Assembly: GCA_036417435.1 (NCBI GenBank)
Contig: CM070917.1
Span: forward strand, 58,936,436-59,000,435
Source: Inia geoffrensis
Lineage: Eukaryota; Chordata; Mammalia; Artiodactyla; Iniidae
DNA length: 64,000 bases
Direction of reading: 5' to 3'
The position numbers and the translations under genes were made by a program. Below the pieces are notes generated by a model, which was not told where the DNA came from, searched no databases, and saw only the letters and a list, made by a program, of their open reading frames with translations. Below are positions 9,523 through 20,433 of the stretch, piece by piece; positions within the stretch are counted from its first letter, which is position 1; each line of letters starts with the position of its first letter.

Positions 9523-11049
9523 TAGACGTGCGGCAGACAGGCCCCAGGTGGAAAGGGTGAGTCCTCAGGCGGCGTTCCCTTAGAACAGGAGGGAGGATGG
9601 GTGGGGCTCCATGTTCAGATCTGTCTGCCCAGCCTCCACGCTTGCAGGAGCTTGGAGGGGAGAGTGGCGGCCACTGGAGGGAAAGGCGGGTTTACGCTGC
9701 GCTGAGATGCCTCCCTGAAGTTCAGAGTGAGGATGGTGCGTCCCTCAGGAATGACTTCTATTAAATGCCCACCGCAGGCTGCCTGTCTTGCGTGCATGGA
9801 CACGTCCCCACACCTTACGTTTGACCAGCACTTTCTTCTGCCTCATTCCCACCGCACACTGCCAAGGCCATCTCTCCAGGGGCAGCCTCCTGGCCTTGCA
9901 CTCAGCGGCGCAGGAGAGATGCACACAGGGAAAGGGTGGGGGGACATCCAGGGAAGGCAGGGAGCTGAGGGAGGGGGTGCCTGGGGAGGGGCGGCATGGC
10001 TTGGCAGGCTAACTTGTCCCTTCTTACTTTGCACCTTAAACCCTATGGGGATGGGAATGTTTTCGGCAATGGAAATAGTTCATTTTTCTTCATTTGTTGT
10101 GTTGAGCGTTTGTCGTGCCCGGGATACTGGCTGACACGGCAGCAGCTGACACTCCTGACCGGCCAGAGCTCGCTCTAGCTCTCTCTCTGTTGTCCTGGGG
10201 AAATGTTCTTGGCCATGGGCACATGGAACCGTGGACTCAAGGCTAGTCCTGGTCAAGGGGAGAAGGAAGGCCTTGGTTTAAGTCCTCAGTGGAAGCACCT
10301 CAATGGAAGCCGGGTTTCCAGAAGGAAGAGGGTGCAGCTCGGACCTGGCTGGTTCAGGGCACCTGGAGTATGTGTATGGTGGTGCAAAGGTGGCCTCCCA
10401 GGCCGTGAAGTGGGGCGGGTCTGGAATCTACCCCTGTGGGGGCTCACGAGGTGCCCTGCGCACACTGGTGCTAGCAGCGCCCACACGTGCGAATGGTCAT
10501 CCGTGGTCGATTGCTGAGTGTGTTGTGTGTGCCCGTCCCAAATCTCCCAGGTGCACGTTTCAGATGCCCGCCCCTGCTGCTCGTGTGATTGGGCGTGCGG
10601 GAGTGAGCCTGGCCCCCGGGTGCCTGGATTTGGGGACCCAGCAGGGGGAGAGGGCCCCTGCATGTTGGCTGCGTCCCAACAGCTTCCCTGCTCCGTTCAG
10701 GTTGGAGGTGAAAGAGGCAATGCCCTCAGTAAGTCTGGACGCCCTTCATATAGGTCTAGCGACTCCAGGGAGGGGAGGGCCTCTCCCCACTGCCCTTTAG
10801 TAAGTAAAAACTCCAGGGACTGTTGGGGAAGGTCTGGCTGGGGTCACAGATGAGCCCGTGGACCAGTCACAGTGCCATGAGGATGGGCAGGATGTTTTGG
10901 TTGGAATAGAGGAAGCAGTGATTCGCCAATAGCAGGGGTGATCTGGTTACTGGATGAAGAGGGGCAGTCAGGGTAGACCCACCCAGAGGTCCACTAGGGT
11001 GTGTGCCCTAGATAGACACCGAGGGACACACCCATGGGGGGAACCACTC
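9523..11049. other. Unique G+C-rich DNA, nothing firmly recognised
   Basis: Overlapping frames occur on both strands: 9727-10134 plus; 10303-10800 plus, 165 codons; 10286-10663 minus, 125 codons. They lack recognisable domains. A weak acceptor-exon-donor arrangement of 28 bases at 10701-10728 is probably chance. A CTCF-like motif is listed separately. Confidence 0.4.
10636..10650 (+). promoter_or_regulatory. CTCF-like core motif
   Basis: ACCCAGCAGGGGGAG contains CCAGCAGGGGGA, 11 of 12 bases of the CTCF core CCASYAGRKGGC. Such matches also occur by chance, so this is only a candidate. Confidence 0.22.
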
Positions 11050-11210
11050 TGAGCACTGGCCCCACGGGAGCTTGCGAGGTGCTGACATGTGTGCTGTGTC
11101 CTTCTAAGAGGCGGGAGCTCCTGTCATTCCCATGGACAGTAGAGGGACTGAAACCCAGGAAGAGCCCGAGGCCGCACAGCTAGCATGTGGCTGCACTGGG
11201 CTGTGAACAC
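11050..11210 (+). mobile_element. MIR SINE, diverged
   Basis: Weak but ordered similarity: GAGCACTGGCCCC, TTCCCATGGACAGTAGAGGG, CCGAGGCCGCACAGCTAGCA and TGTGAACACAAGC. The CACAGCTAG word is the best-preserved MIR signature. Confidence 0.6.
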
Positions 11211-11603
11211 AAGCAGCCTGTGCCGTCTCACCGTGAGGACTGGGGTCCAGGTGAGGACCGCGGTGGCCATGTCGGTGGTGATGTGTGCCTGGCACCAGTC
11301 ACGTGACAGATAAATTCCCAGCTGAATTCACGGTTCATCTCTGGGTCACCTCTCTCTTTTGCCCTTCCTGCCCCTGTCCCTGTTCCACAGGTCAGACCCG
11401 TGATGCCTGTGGGCTACCTGTGCAGGCCTCATCCTCAGAGCCCTCGGGTATTTATCAAGTTGGCATAACCATCTTCTCTGTGAGACCAAGAGCCTCTTGG
11501 GCAGGACTTGGTCCCTCAATACCTGTGTCCCAGCACCTCACATGGAGACAGGAGGCGGTCTAACCCTGAAAGAATAGGTAACCTGTTGCACTGTGTCAGC
11601 CCA
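11211..11603. other. Unique DNA, nothing recognised
   Basis: Only short frames, such as 11285-11563 plus. No repeat or RNA gene seen before the CA microsatellite. Confidence 0.4.
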
Positions 11604-11632
11604 CCACACACACGCACACACACACACACGCA
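11604..11632. repeat. (CA)n microsatellite
   Basis: A CA run interrupted by two CG units (CACACGCACACACACACACA and onward). It is short enough to be only weakly variable. Confidence 0.95.
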
Positions 11633-12174
11633 CCGTGTGCTATTTCACCTGCATGGGTGTCGGCACATCCACGTACCTGCAAACACCCAGTTCGCAGGGG
11701 GTGTCTCCCCCTCGCCTTTCCCCTTCATCCTTAGGAAGTGCCCCCGCCACAGGCCCCTCCATTCCCTCGGCCACAGTTGAGCAGCCGTTCTGCTTGACGT
11801 GGGCACCCTTGCTGGGATGGCGACCGTCCTGGCAGGAACGTCTTCCTGTTAGAGGAGGCCCGAGTGTTACCTGGGGCGGTGGAGGGGAAGGGTGGCCACG
11901 GATTCCACGTGGTTTGATGAAGGGGCTGAGTCGTCTGATGTTGGTGGGCCCTGTGGGCTTGGACTTCCTCTGCCTCTCCGCCATGGAGAAGCCGCTGCCC
12001 CAGGGTCCTCTGCAGCCTGGGGAAGGCAGAGCGAGGCCTGCGCCTCCCCTGGAGCTCGGGTGCTCTGCCTCAAGTCCTGGCTGCCCTCCCTTTTCCCGCA
12101 CCTGGCCAGCACGGTGACCGCCAAGAGAAAAAAGCTTGGTGACGGGTGCCAGGGAAACGTCCCCACTCTCATCC
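11633..12174. other. Unique G+C-rich DNA with overlapping frames
   Basis: A 174-codon plus frame (11593-12117) starts within the CA repeat, and a 187-codon minus frame (11640-12203) covers the same bases. A frame born in a microsatellite, with an equally long antisense partner, argues for chance. Confidence 0.45.
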
Positions 12175-12372
12175 CCTCCATTAATCACCAGCTTCCAGGG
12201 CACTGGGGCCCCTGTTTAAGACGCACCGGTGGTTCTGAGGTGAGCGCAGGCACTCCCATCCTCGGCTGTTAATCTCTCCCTCTGAGACAGGCTACCTCGG
12301 CCTGTTAATCGCTTGCTGTAATTACAGCCCCAACTTTTGCACAGGGAATGTTAATTGACGCGTTGGATGGAG
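12175..12372. promoter_or_regulatory. TAAT-rich island, candidate conserved enhancer
   Basis: The block holds CCATTAATCACCAGC, GCTGTTAATCTCTCC, CCTGTTAATCGCTTGC, TGTAATTACAGCC and ATGTTAATTGACGCG within 200 bases. TTAATC cores are spaced through G+C-rich flanks. TGTAATTACA is a perfect 10-bp palindrome with a TAATTA homeodomain core. Nothing in it looks like a repeat. The regulatory role is inferred from motif density only. Confidence 0.4.
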
Positions 12373-12989
12373 GGGCTGTGCACACACCGCGTCCTTCTCC
12401 CGTGGCCCCCAAATGCCTAGATCATGGGATTTGGCGGGGCTGACAGTACATAGAAATGAGCGTGTCATTGAGGGTGGGGTGGCTGGCTGCCAGTAGCGGC
12501 TGTGCTCCTCGCCCCTCCCAGTGTCCTGCATGCCTGCCAGACAGGCAGTGGGTAGGAGGTGGGGCACTGTGGATAGTGAGGGCCGGGGCTTGGCTGGCCC
12601 GGGTTGGGAGCCAAGCTCCCAGGAGGCCTGCTGGCCCACCTGTGGTACGGCCCCGGACATCCTGCCTGCAGGGTGAGCTCGGCAACTTTTCTGTGGTCCC
12701 TCTGTCCATACCAGGCAATTCTGCTGCCTTGTCCCCTCGGGGAACCTTGGCTGGCTGACCGTCAGGGCCGACTTCTGGCTGTTCTCTGAGCTGTGTGAGG
12801 CCATTCATGCCACCCTTTGGGGCCCGGAGGTAATTTTATGGCCTTCACTGCAATTTACTCCTGTCGTGAAGTTTGTTTTTCTCCAATTATAAAAATAATA
12901 TGTGCTTATTAGAAAATACCTGGCAGTGCCTCCTTTTCTCAGGCTTTTGTGCCCAACAGTAGGATGGAGGGCATTCTGCGGATTCCCTA
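12373..12989. other. Unique DNA with a possible LINE fragment at 12880-12930
   Basis: A 160-codon minus frame (12322-12804) and shorter plus frames overlap here. TTATAAAAATAATATGTGCT at 12887 resembles the A-rich dispersed repeat near 2455, but I cannot assign it. Confidence 0.35.
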
Positions 12990-13100
12990 GTGCCGGCCCG
13001 TCCTGACAGTTGGGAAACTGAGGCTCAGAAAGGGATGGAGTGGCCAGCCCAGAGTCCACGGGCCAGTGGAAGCACAGGCTGGGACCCTGCTTCTGATCAG
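12990..13100 (+). mobile_element. MIR SINE fragment
   Basis: TTGGGAAACTGAGGCTCAGA followed by AAGGGATGGAGTGGCCAGCC is the well-preserved 3' half of MIR (GAGGAAACTGAGGCTCAGAG). Confidence 0.78.
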
Positions 13101-14228
13101 GATCCTACCTGCACTGCCTGGAGCTCCCAGCCCCTGGGCCCTAACCTTGGATTCTGGCTTGAGAGTTCCCAGAGGAGCTGGAGAGATGAATGGAATGATG
13201 GAATTATGCAGGCCTGGAGGGGAAGGAAGGGGCAGGTCCCTGGACTCCTGTGGACGGTGTGTCAGGGGCGATGCCCTGTCAGGCGTCTTGGTGCTCACAA
13301 TGCCCTTGGGGACCCGAGGGCAGTTGGGGCAAGGGGCCAGGGTTGCAATGAACAGAAACATTCTCATAATCTGAGCATGGCCTCTTGGGGTCTGCCGGGG
13401 GCGTGGGGCCAGGCGGAGCAGGTGGTAGGAAGGACAGGAGGGCCCTTTGATCCGGGGGTGTGTTGAGTTTTGTGTCTGTGATGCTGAGGGAAAGCCAAGG
13501 ACTTGGGCATGCATCGCAGAAGTGGAGGGACACGGGGTGGGGACTGCCACCCAGGGCGCCCCTGTGCCCTGCAGTGGGGCAAGGGGCTGCGCGGCTGCAG
13601 GCCGGTGAGGAGGACAGAGCTGGTGGGGGGGATGGGTTGGCAGGGAGGACAGGCCTGGGAGGCCACGGCAGGGTCGCCCGCCTCAACCCCAGTGGAGTCA
13701 TTAAAACCCCAGTCAGCTTCAGCAGAGCCAGAGCAGGGAGGCCCTGAGCGCTGCTGTGGGGTGACAGCAGGGAGGGGCAAGGGTACGGAGAGAAAGGAGG
13801 GAGCTGAGGAGAATGACAAAAAGGGAGCTGATGGCTGAGGGGCCGTGCAGGGCAGGGTGACCCTCCCGTCCCAAAGGACCCGCAATGGAGAGGTAGCAGA
13901 GGAGGTCTGGGTCCAGCACAGGATGCCCCCAAATCCCCGTCAGGGGCCCCAACCCAGGAAAAGGTGTGACAAGCCAGTGACATTGACTTGGTGGTGATGT
14001 CCCCTGTCCGCCCCCATCTGGGTGATCACCCCATTTTTGCCACCCCACACACTCTCATTATTGACCCTAGTGGTCAGGCTGTGGGAGCTTTTTCCAGCAA
14101 AAATGAGTAAATGACAGATAAAATCCACCACCAACCCAGAAGGCTCCCAGGTTGCTGCGGGAATGTCCCCTTAGGGGTTGATGACGTCTGCCCTCCACAG
14201 TGCCCCTGTCTACCGGGTCCTCCCGCAT
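13101..14228. other. Unique G+C-rich DNA with a 234-codon antisense frame
   Basis: The minus frame 13279-13983 is 234 codons and overlaps another minus frame of 173 codons (13364-13885) and plus frames of 158 and 111 codons. The predicted proteins are dominated by P, S, L and A and contain no motif I know. All six frames being open for long stretches reflects few A+T-rich stop codons, not selection. Confidence 0.45.
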
Positions 14229-14472
14229 GCTCCCCCTTCTTCTTTTTTTTTTTTTTTTTTTTTGCGGTACGCGGGCCTGTCACTGTTGCGGCCTCTCCCG
14301 TGGCGAAGCACAGGCTCCGGACACGCAGGCTCAGCGGCCATGGCTCACGGGCCCAGCCGTTGTGCGGCATGTGGGATCCTCCCGGACCGGGGCGCGAACC
14401 CGCGTCCCCTGCATCGGCAGTCGGACACTCTCAACCACTGCGCCACCAGGGAAGCCCCAGCTCCCCCTTCTT
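14229..14472 (-). mobile_element. Young cetacean CHR-type SINE with 13-bp target-site duplication
   Basis: In reverse orientation, the A-tail appears as about 21 T residues (14243-14263). The body then reads GCGGTACGCGGGCCTGTCAC, with the tRNA-like head ending at 14459. Exact duplications GCTCCCCCTTCTT flank it at 14229-14241 and 14460-14472. Its sequence is very close to those at 1248 and 58343. The long unbroken A-tail indicates a recent insertion. Confidence 0.96.
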
Positions 14473-16860
14473 ATCCACACACCCCGCCTTCACTGTAGCC
14501 TCTGAGGTCTGCCAGTATCCTTGTTACCAGCCAATTTGAAAGCCTGTCCCATGAAGCTCTGGCCACGTGGTTTAAATCTGGGTGGGACGTGATCCTTTTC
14601 CAAGGTAACTGCAGCCAGGGATTTTTAGGCCCATCTGAGGTCTTTGATGAGGAGAACTAGAGCAAAGCTGTTTGGTGGGTGTCCTGGTGGGAAGACTCTG
14701 GAATTTGAGACTTTCTCGCTTGGTCCCATTGCCGTGATGGGAGTGGGTGGGGCTGGAGCAGGTAGTATCTGCCTTTCAGGGGGATGAGGGGGGGGGGTTT
14801 CCTGGCCTGCTCTGTGGGGCTGTGCTGACACCAGACCTCCCATTTCTCATCTGTAAAGGAAAGAAGATATTCCTCCCCCTTCGCTTTGCAGAGTGGCAGT
14901 TAGAGAAGTCTCTGGAACCTTCTAGAAAGATCCTGTTAGCACTGAAGATATTCATGAACGTCTCCTCCAGGGGCTGCAGGATACAGCCAACTTATGAGAA
15001 GCAGTGATGATGCTTGCCCCAAGTAGAGGGTCTCGTCTGAACCCCAGACGTGGAGCCAATGGTGTATTACGGTTCAACATGAGGGGGTCTCTTTGCCGCA
15101 TAAGAAGCAGCCGTTTAGAGCACACTGTAATCTTGAGTCGCATGTGTGGGTGGTGGAGCCATCAGAGGCATGGGGTGGGGCATTCCCCCTGGGTCTAGTG
15201 GGGCAGGACTTCTGTTTGCCCTGAATCCATTTTGACCACTGGAATGACTGCACAATCAAGGGGTGGCTGGGAGGACTGTCCCCTCTCTCACCCCAAGGCT
15301 GAGATCGGTCCTTTGCCAACATGCCCACATGACATGCGGGTCAAGATTGCCAGGCCAGAGCCCCATCCTCCTCAGGCCGGTGCTGCTGGGAGGGGCCCCC
15401 GAGGACATCAGAAGGAAGCTGCCACTTCCTCGTCTGGAGGTCCTGTGAGTGGCAGGCAGTGTGGGTGTGTGTCGGAGCTCTGACAACAGCGGGATTAGAA
15501 AGGTCCAGCACCTGCACCCTCAGCCTGGGTTTTCTGAGGGGCACCCTGAGAGAAGGGGTCTTCCCAGGGTTGGACAGCAGGGCTGGATCTGATAGGGCCG
15601 GCCTGTCTGAAATAAGAACTGAGGGCCTGGAAGTGACAGCGTCTGACTCCAAACGTGGGGCGAGAAGCAGGCAGGGCAGAGAGGTCACCTCCACAGGCCC
15701 CAGGCTGCTCCCCAGGCACTCGCCTCCTCCTGGCTCCACAGAGGTGGGGCTCTGGAGCTGCAGCCCCACCCTGGCCCCCACCACACGGCCAGGAGCTCAG
15801 GACCAGGCTCCTCTGCTCTCCCGCCTCTCAGATTCCACCGAAGGGTGCTGACCATTTTCTGGGGGCACAGGGGGCCTCTTGATCTTCCCGGGCAGCTGCT
15901 TGACAGCCAGTGCCGTCCCAGAACGCCAGTCACAGGCTCAGCCCTTCACTGCAGTGAAGTGTTGACGTGGCTAGTGGAGAAGCCTGGAGACTCTAGATCC
16001 TCTCCATCCTGGGGCCTCCACTGGGCAACACCCAGAATGGTCATCATAGGGAACGGTCACTGTGCACCTCCACCCTCCCTTCCTGGTCTACTTCTCTGTG
16101 ACCTAATGCTTTCGTCCTGCCAAGACTTGCTGAGCTGGCAGATGCCACCCCTGCCCCACCCCTACCTTCCCAACCTGTGACATACAGGACAGAGCCAGGG
16201 GCAGGTCCAGCACAGCCCCTCCATCCTCGCCGCCCTCGACATAGCCCTTCTCTCACTGTCCGGGATTCGGTCTTTGTTTACCAGGCTGAATTGCTCTGTG
16301 GCTGGGGCAGCGCTGCCGGAACGTGGGGCTGCCTGGGTCCCCGCTTGAGAAGTTTGACAGCACTTGGACCCAAGGATGGGCCAGGACGTGGAGGTCACTC
16401 AAGCCAGCTTCCTGCCCAGCGGGCCTCTGCTTCCCAGTGCCCCATGACAGATGGCCACGCAGCAGGTCCTCCAATGTTCCCGTGATTCGTGATTTAGTGA
16501 TCACGGGAGCCAAGTGACAGCTGAGGGCCCTCAGCCCTCCTGCACGCCCTCAGAAGGGTCCTACAGTCCAGCCGGGCAGGAAACTGGCATCCCCGGGTCC
16601 CTCCTGCCACTTCCTCCCTCCTGCTTCCGCTCCGCTCTGGGGAGAGGCAGCTTCCAAGTGGAGACCTTGGGGTCACTCTTGGTCTGCAGGAACTCGGGGT
16701 CTCTATTTCCTCATTCCTCGTCTGGGTTTTTCTCTTTTTTCCCTCAAATGCCTGCTTCCTCTGGTTATCTTCATCCACAGCCTGAGGACTTCACAAAGTC
16801 AGCTGTAAGCATTCATGTGTTTGGTTTGGATGAGAGCGGGGACTGGGGAGCCCCTGGGCT
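14473..16860. other. Unique G+C-rich DNA, one weak MIR remnant and a short hairpin
   Basis: Around 14838-14880 CCCATTTCTCATCTGTAAAG resembles a MIR core in reverse orientation. Overlapping frames up to 154 codons (16514-16978 plus) and 147 codons (15341-15784 minus) have no recognisable domains. An 8-bp perfect inverted repeat, CCCGTGAT at 16479-16486 and ATCACGGG at 16500-16507, is present. No exon with paired strong splice sites was seen. Confidence 0.4.
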
Positions 16861-17030
16861 TCAGTCCACCCTCGGCCTCTTGCTAGTGGTGCGGCCTTGG
16901 CTGGGATGTGATCTCAGCCTTGGTTTCCTCCACCATAAAATGGGGACAACAGCAGAAGCTCTCGGTTGTGCGGGTTGAATGACACGTGCAGGTAAAGCAT
17001 CCAGCGCCTCTCCTAGCCTTTAGTAAATAG
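16861..17030 (-). mobile_element. MIR SINE
   Basis: GTGCGGCCTTGGCTGGGATG, CCTTGGTTTCCTCCACCATA and AAAATGGGGACAACAGCAGA are in MIR reverse-complement order and run to a truncated 5' part near 17030. Confidence 0.75.
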
Positions 17031-18259
17031 GTAGCGGATGACAGTGATACAGATCAGTTTCATTGTCAAAATGCTCATCATAAACTCGACGGAGCAATCC
17101 AGCACTGCCCCGTTCAGCCACCTTCTTGGGTCCACTTCGTCCCAGGCACCTCCAGACTGGCCCACCTCTGCTTCTGGCTGTGACTTCCTGGTGTTCTGAC
17201 AGCGCCTGTGTCCCTGTCTGGGGGCTCCCAGGAGCAGACCCTGAGATAAGGTGGTCAAGGACAGGCAGTGATGGGGAGGAAGGGGAGTGGGGGGGGTGGA
17301 CAGGAAGAGAGGCAGCCCACAGCCTTGAGGGCAACTGGAACCTATCCCACTGGGACTCTGGGGGCCAGTGAGAACATGCCCCCCAGGGCTCTCTCACCAG
17401 GGGGAGGAGGTGAGGTCTGTGTACACTCACCTCTGCCATTCCTTCTCGAGGCTGCTCAGGGAGCATAATGCCTGGACTCCAGGCCTTCAGGCCCTGGCAG
17501 ACACAGAGCCCCAGGCAGGGGCTGGCAGTTCTTTAGGGGGATGTAACTGTGCCCTCTCCACAAAGTCTGGATCTCGGCCTGGGGGTGAGGGTGGGGGATC
17601 CCCTTCCTTGGAGTCTCTTCTAGCTCAGACCTAGGAGTCATGGCAGGTCCTCATATCTGCTGATCTCATGTTTCTAGAGTTCTCTTTCCCTCTGGCTAGC
17701 CAGTCCCCGTTTATCTCAATTCCCTGGGGTGGTTAATAATTCTTCATATGAAGCATCCCCTGTAATTTTGAGGCAAAATGAATGTGGGGTTTTGCCTCCT
17801 GATTGGACTCTGATTGATAAAGGGTTGGCACGCTGGGAGTGGTCCTAGGAAGCAGAAGGGCTGGCCACTGATCTGTTAAGGGTGAGGGAATATGGCAGGG
17901 CCTGGGCGGTGTCTTCTGCAGACGCTTACGTGAAGTGGTGATGATGGCTGATGATACAGAGCACTTTGGTGGTGACCCACTTGGACAGCTTTGGGGTGGC
18001 CCTCCCCAGGGAGCGATGGACCTCTCTGCCCACCTGGTTTTAGGGCCTGGGCTGTGGGGACGGTCAGCAGCAGTCGCCCCGCCGGGGGTTTCTTCACCTT
18101 GCTGGCTAAGGGCTAAGCTGGCACCTCCCCAGGAACGATTTCCTGTGGCAAGTGGCCAGCTTTGTCACCAGGGAATGAATCTATCTAATCCAATCTACTC
18201 AGATCTAACCTGATCCCTACATGCATATGTTTATGGACGTATGGTTTTGGTGTCATATG
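17031..18259. other. Unique DNA with a possible old LTR remnant near 17640-17830
   Basis: A CTCF-like word (TCACCAGGGGGA, 17394-17405, 10 of 12 core bases) lies in the G+C-rich part. The A+T-richer piece at 17690-17830, with CCTGATTGGACTCTGATTGA, looks like a retroviral LTR remnant but I cannot place the family. Overlapping frames up to 148 codons (17020-17466 minus) look random. Confidence 0.35.
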
Positions 18260-18738
18260 GTATCTGTTGTTGGCTGAATAATGGGCCCCCGAAAGATACC
18301 CATGTCCCAATCCCTAGAATCCGTGAATTTTACTTGTATGACAAAACCAGACTGCGCAGTGCGGTTAATTTGAGGATCCTGTGATGGGGAGATTCTTTAT
18401 CCAGGTGGGCCCTAAATGCAATCCCAGATGTCCTTCCAAGAGGGGGGCAGAGGGAGATTGGACACAAACAGAAGAGAAGGCCTGCGAGTGACAGAAGAGG
18501 CTGAGACTGGAGAGATGCAGCCAAAAGCTAAGGAGCGCTTGAGGCCATCAGAAGCTGGAGAAGGCGGGCGATGGATTCCCCGCTCAGGCCTCTGCTGGGA
18601 GTGCAGCCGTGCCACACCTTGATTTCAGCCCCGTGAAGTTGCCTTCGGACTTCTGGCCTCCTCTGTGAGAGGATAGACTTCTGTTGGGTTTTGCCAGCCA
18701 GTTTGTGGTCATTTATGGCAGCAGAAACTCACACAGTG
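18260..18738 (+). mobile_element. MLT1 (ERVL-MaLR) LTR, near full length
   Basis: The order matches a sense MLT1 solo LTR: CTGAATAATGGGCCCCCGAA, CATGTCCCAATCCCTAGAAT, GGTGGGCCCTAAATGCAATC, CACCTTGATTTCAGCCCCGT, GACTTCTGGCCTCC and CCAGTTTGTGGTCATTTATG. It carries no coding sequence. It is the only MLT1 copy in this orientation here. Confidence 0.88.
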
Positions 18739-19426
18739 TCATAACAAAATGCACCACGTGGGTAGCAAGTGAGCTACACTAGATATGAGGGAATCCTCTC
18801 CCATGGCTGTCCTCTGACTTGGCAATGGAGAAGCCTTGGTTTTTAAACATAGGCTGTAAGTGACTCTGTTACGGATATTTCCCTCTCATTTCCTCCTCCG
18901 CCTGTTCTGATTGGGGTACACGTCATACATCAAAGCTTTAGTGACTGGGCACTTACTTACGCAGGCGGCCCCTGAGGGGCTGATGACCTTGCTCGGGCCC
19001 CAGTCCCAGGAGCTCTGTCGAGGGAGGGCACTCAAGAGCTCAAGATGAGGGGTCCAGGCACCCACACACGTGTCCTTTCCTCCTTCCTGTCTGAAGTCAC
19101 TAAGGTGGGTGGGCATGAGGGGTCAAGGTGAGCACAGGGCTCTGCTGGATTCTAGCTCTGGATGAAGGGTTTTGTGCCCTGTCCTGGCCCAGGAGCCCCT
19201 GTTGATCCCACAGGGCCAGCACCTTCCTTCAGAGAGCTCGCATTCTGACAGCTGGCCGTGGAGGAGTTTGTGGGAGCCAGGCAGAGGACAGTCCTCCCCG
19301 CTGGTCAGCTCCCAGGACCGGGTGACCCTGATTCTTCTCACTGGAGTTTCCTGATGGACCACTGCAAACGCAGTGGGTCCCACTTTTCTGTCGTGTGCCT
19401 GTAGGACATGGAGGAAGCCCCGAGTG
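18739..19426. other. Unique DNA, nothing recognised
   Basis: Frames of 133 codons (19123-19524 minus) and 101 codons run into the hAT element to the right and are not credible genes. No repeat family was identified. Confidence 0.4.
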
Positions 19427-19950
19427 GCACCATCCAATATGGCGGTCACAACCACACAGGGCTGTTGGACACAGAACTGTGCGTAGTTTGGGGCTGAGAT
19501 GTTGTGAACATGGGAAATGCACATTGGACCTCAAAGACTCAGCACAGAACAGAGAAGGTCAAATTTCTCATGGATCATTTTTATGTGGATGTCAAAATGA
19601 TACTATTTTTTCTCTTTTTTTTTTAACATCTTTATTGGAGTATAATTGCTCTACAATGGGGTGTTAGTTTCTGCCTTATAACAAGGTGAATCAGCCATAC
19701 ATATTCATATATCCCCATGTCTCCTCCCTCTTGCGTCTCCCTCCCACCCTCCCTATCCCACCCCTCTAGGGGTTTACAAAGCACCGAGCTGATCTCCCTG
19801 TGCTAGAGATTGTGTTAAATTTTAGATAATCATAAAAATCACTTTTGCTTGTTTCTTTCTAATTGTTTTAAAACTAGAAAATGTGGCAACTAGAAAATGT
19901 AAGCTTATACAGGAGGCTCACACGATATTTCTGTTGGACCAGACAGCTCC
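19427..19950. mobile_element. hAT-Charlie-type non-autonomous DNA transposon, split by an L1
   Basis: With 19606-19806 removed, the two halves form one element. The left end has TGGCACCATCCAATATGGCG, then CCTCAAAGACTCAGCACAGA. The right side has AACTAGAAAATGTAAGC and GGCTCACACGATATTTCTGT, ending TTGGACCAGACAGCTCC. The ends are complementary-like (CCATCCAATA against TTGGACCAG), as expected for hAT terminal inverted repeats around TGTCCAATA. No transposase coding remains. The exact subfamily was not assigned. Confidence 0.65.
19606..19806 (-). mobile_element. L1 3' end nested in the hAT element
   Basis: After a T-rich run (reverse-complement A-tail), ACATCTTTATTGGAGTATAA, ATGGGGTGTTAGTTTCTGCC and ACCGAGCTGATCTCCCTGTG mark a cetartiodactyl L1 3' UTR, truncated about 190 bases from its end. 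I did not find a clear target-site duplication. Confidence 0.88.
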
Positions 19951-20024
19951 AGAGGTAGACAGACGCTCTCACTGCTGTCTGCCCACTTCTAGGCAAAGGG
20001 CACTAGTTTGTTTGCCCCTTATCC

Positions 20025-20433
20025 GAAGGGACTTTCATACGTTTGTTCTCTATGTCTGTGTCTTTATTTCTGCTTTGTAAATAAGATCGTCTATACCAAT
20101 TTTTTCAGATTCCACATATATGCATTAATATATGATATCTTTCTCTTTCTGACTAAAGGCGGGGTGGGATGAATTGGGAGACTGGGATTGGCATATATAC
20201 AGCATTGATACTATATATAAAATAGGTAACTAGTGAGAACCTACTGTATAGTACAGGGAACTCTACTCAGTGCTCTGTGGTGACCTAAATGGGAAGGAAA
20301 TCCAAAAAAGAAGGGATATATGTATACGTATAGCTGATTCACTTTTCTGTACAGTAGAAACGAACACAATATTGTTAAGCAACTATAGTCCAGTAAAAAT
20401 TAAAAAAAAAAAAAAAAAGAAGAAGGGGCTTTC
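20025..20433 (+). mobile_element. L1 insertion with inverted 5' part (twin priming)
   Basis: The first part (about 20037-20157) is L1 sequence in reverse orientation (GTTCTCTATGTCTGTGTCTT, TTCAGATTCCACATATATGC, TATCTTTCTCTTTCTGACT). It joins directly to an L1 3' end in forward orientation (20158-20400: GAATTGGGAGACTGGGATTG, AACCTACTGTATAGTACAGG, GTATAGCTGATTCACTTTTC) with an A-tail at 20402-20418. Flanking direct repeats GAAGGGRCTTTC at 20025-20036 and 20422-20433 match at 11 of 12 bases, so both parts came in one event. This is the hallmark of twin priming. Confidence 0.85.

Noticed and set aside
10701..10728. 28-base micro-exon between GTTCAG and GTAAGT
   Set aside because: The pyrimidine tract is weak, no branch point is evident and a 28-base exon is improbable; likely chance.
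11593..12117. 174-codon plus-strand frame beginning with a histidine/threonine-rich stretch
   Set aside because: The start is the translated CA microsatellite; an equally long antisense frame overlaps.
13279..13983. 234-codon minus-strand frame
   Set aside because: Proline/serine-rich, overlapped by several other long frames on both strands in stop-poor G+C-rich DNA; no domain or splice borders.
16479..16507. CCCGTGAT/ATCACGGG hairpin as a terminator or small RNA
   Set aside because: Only 8 bp, no T-run and no promoter context; hairpins of this size are frequent by chance.
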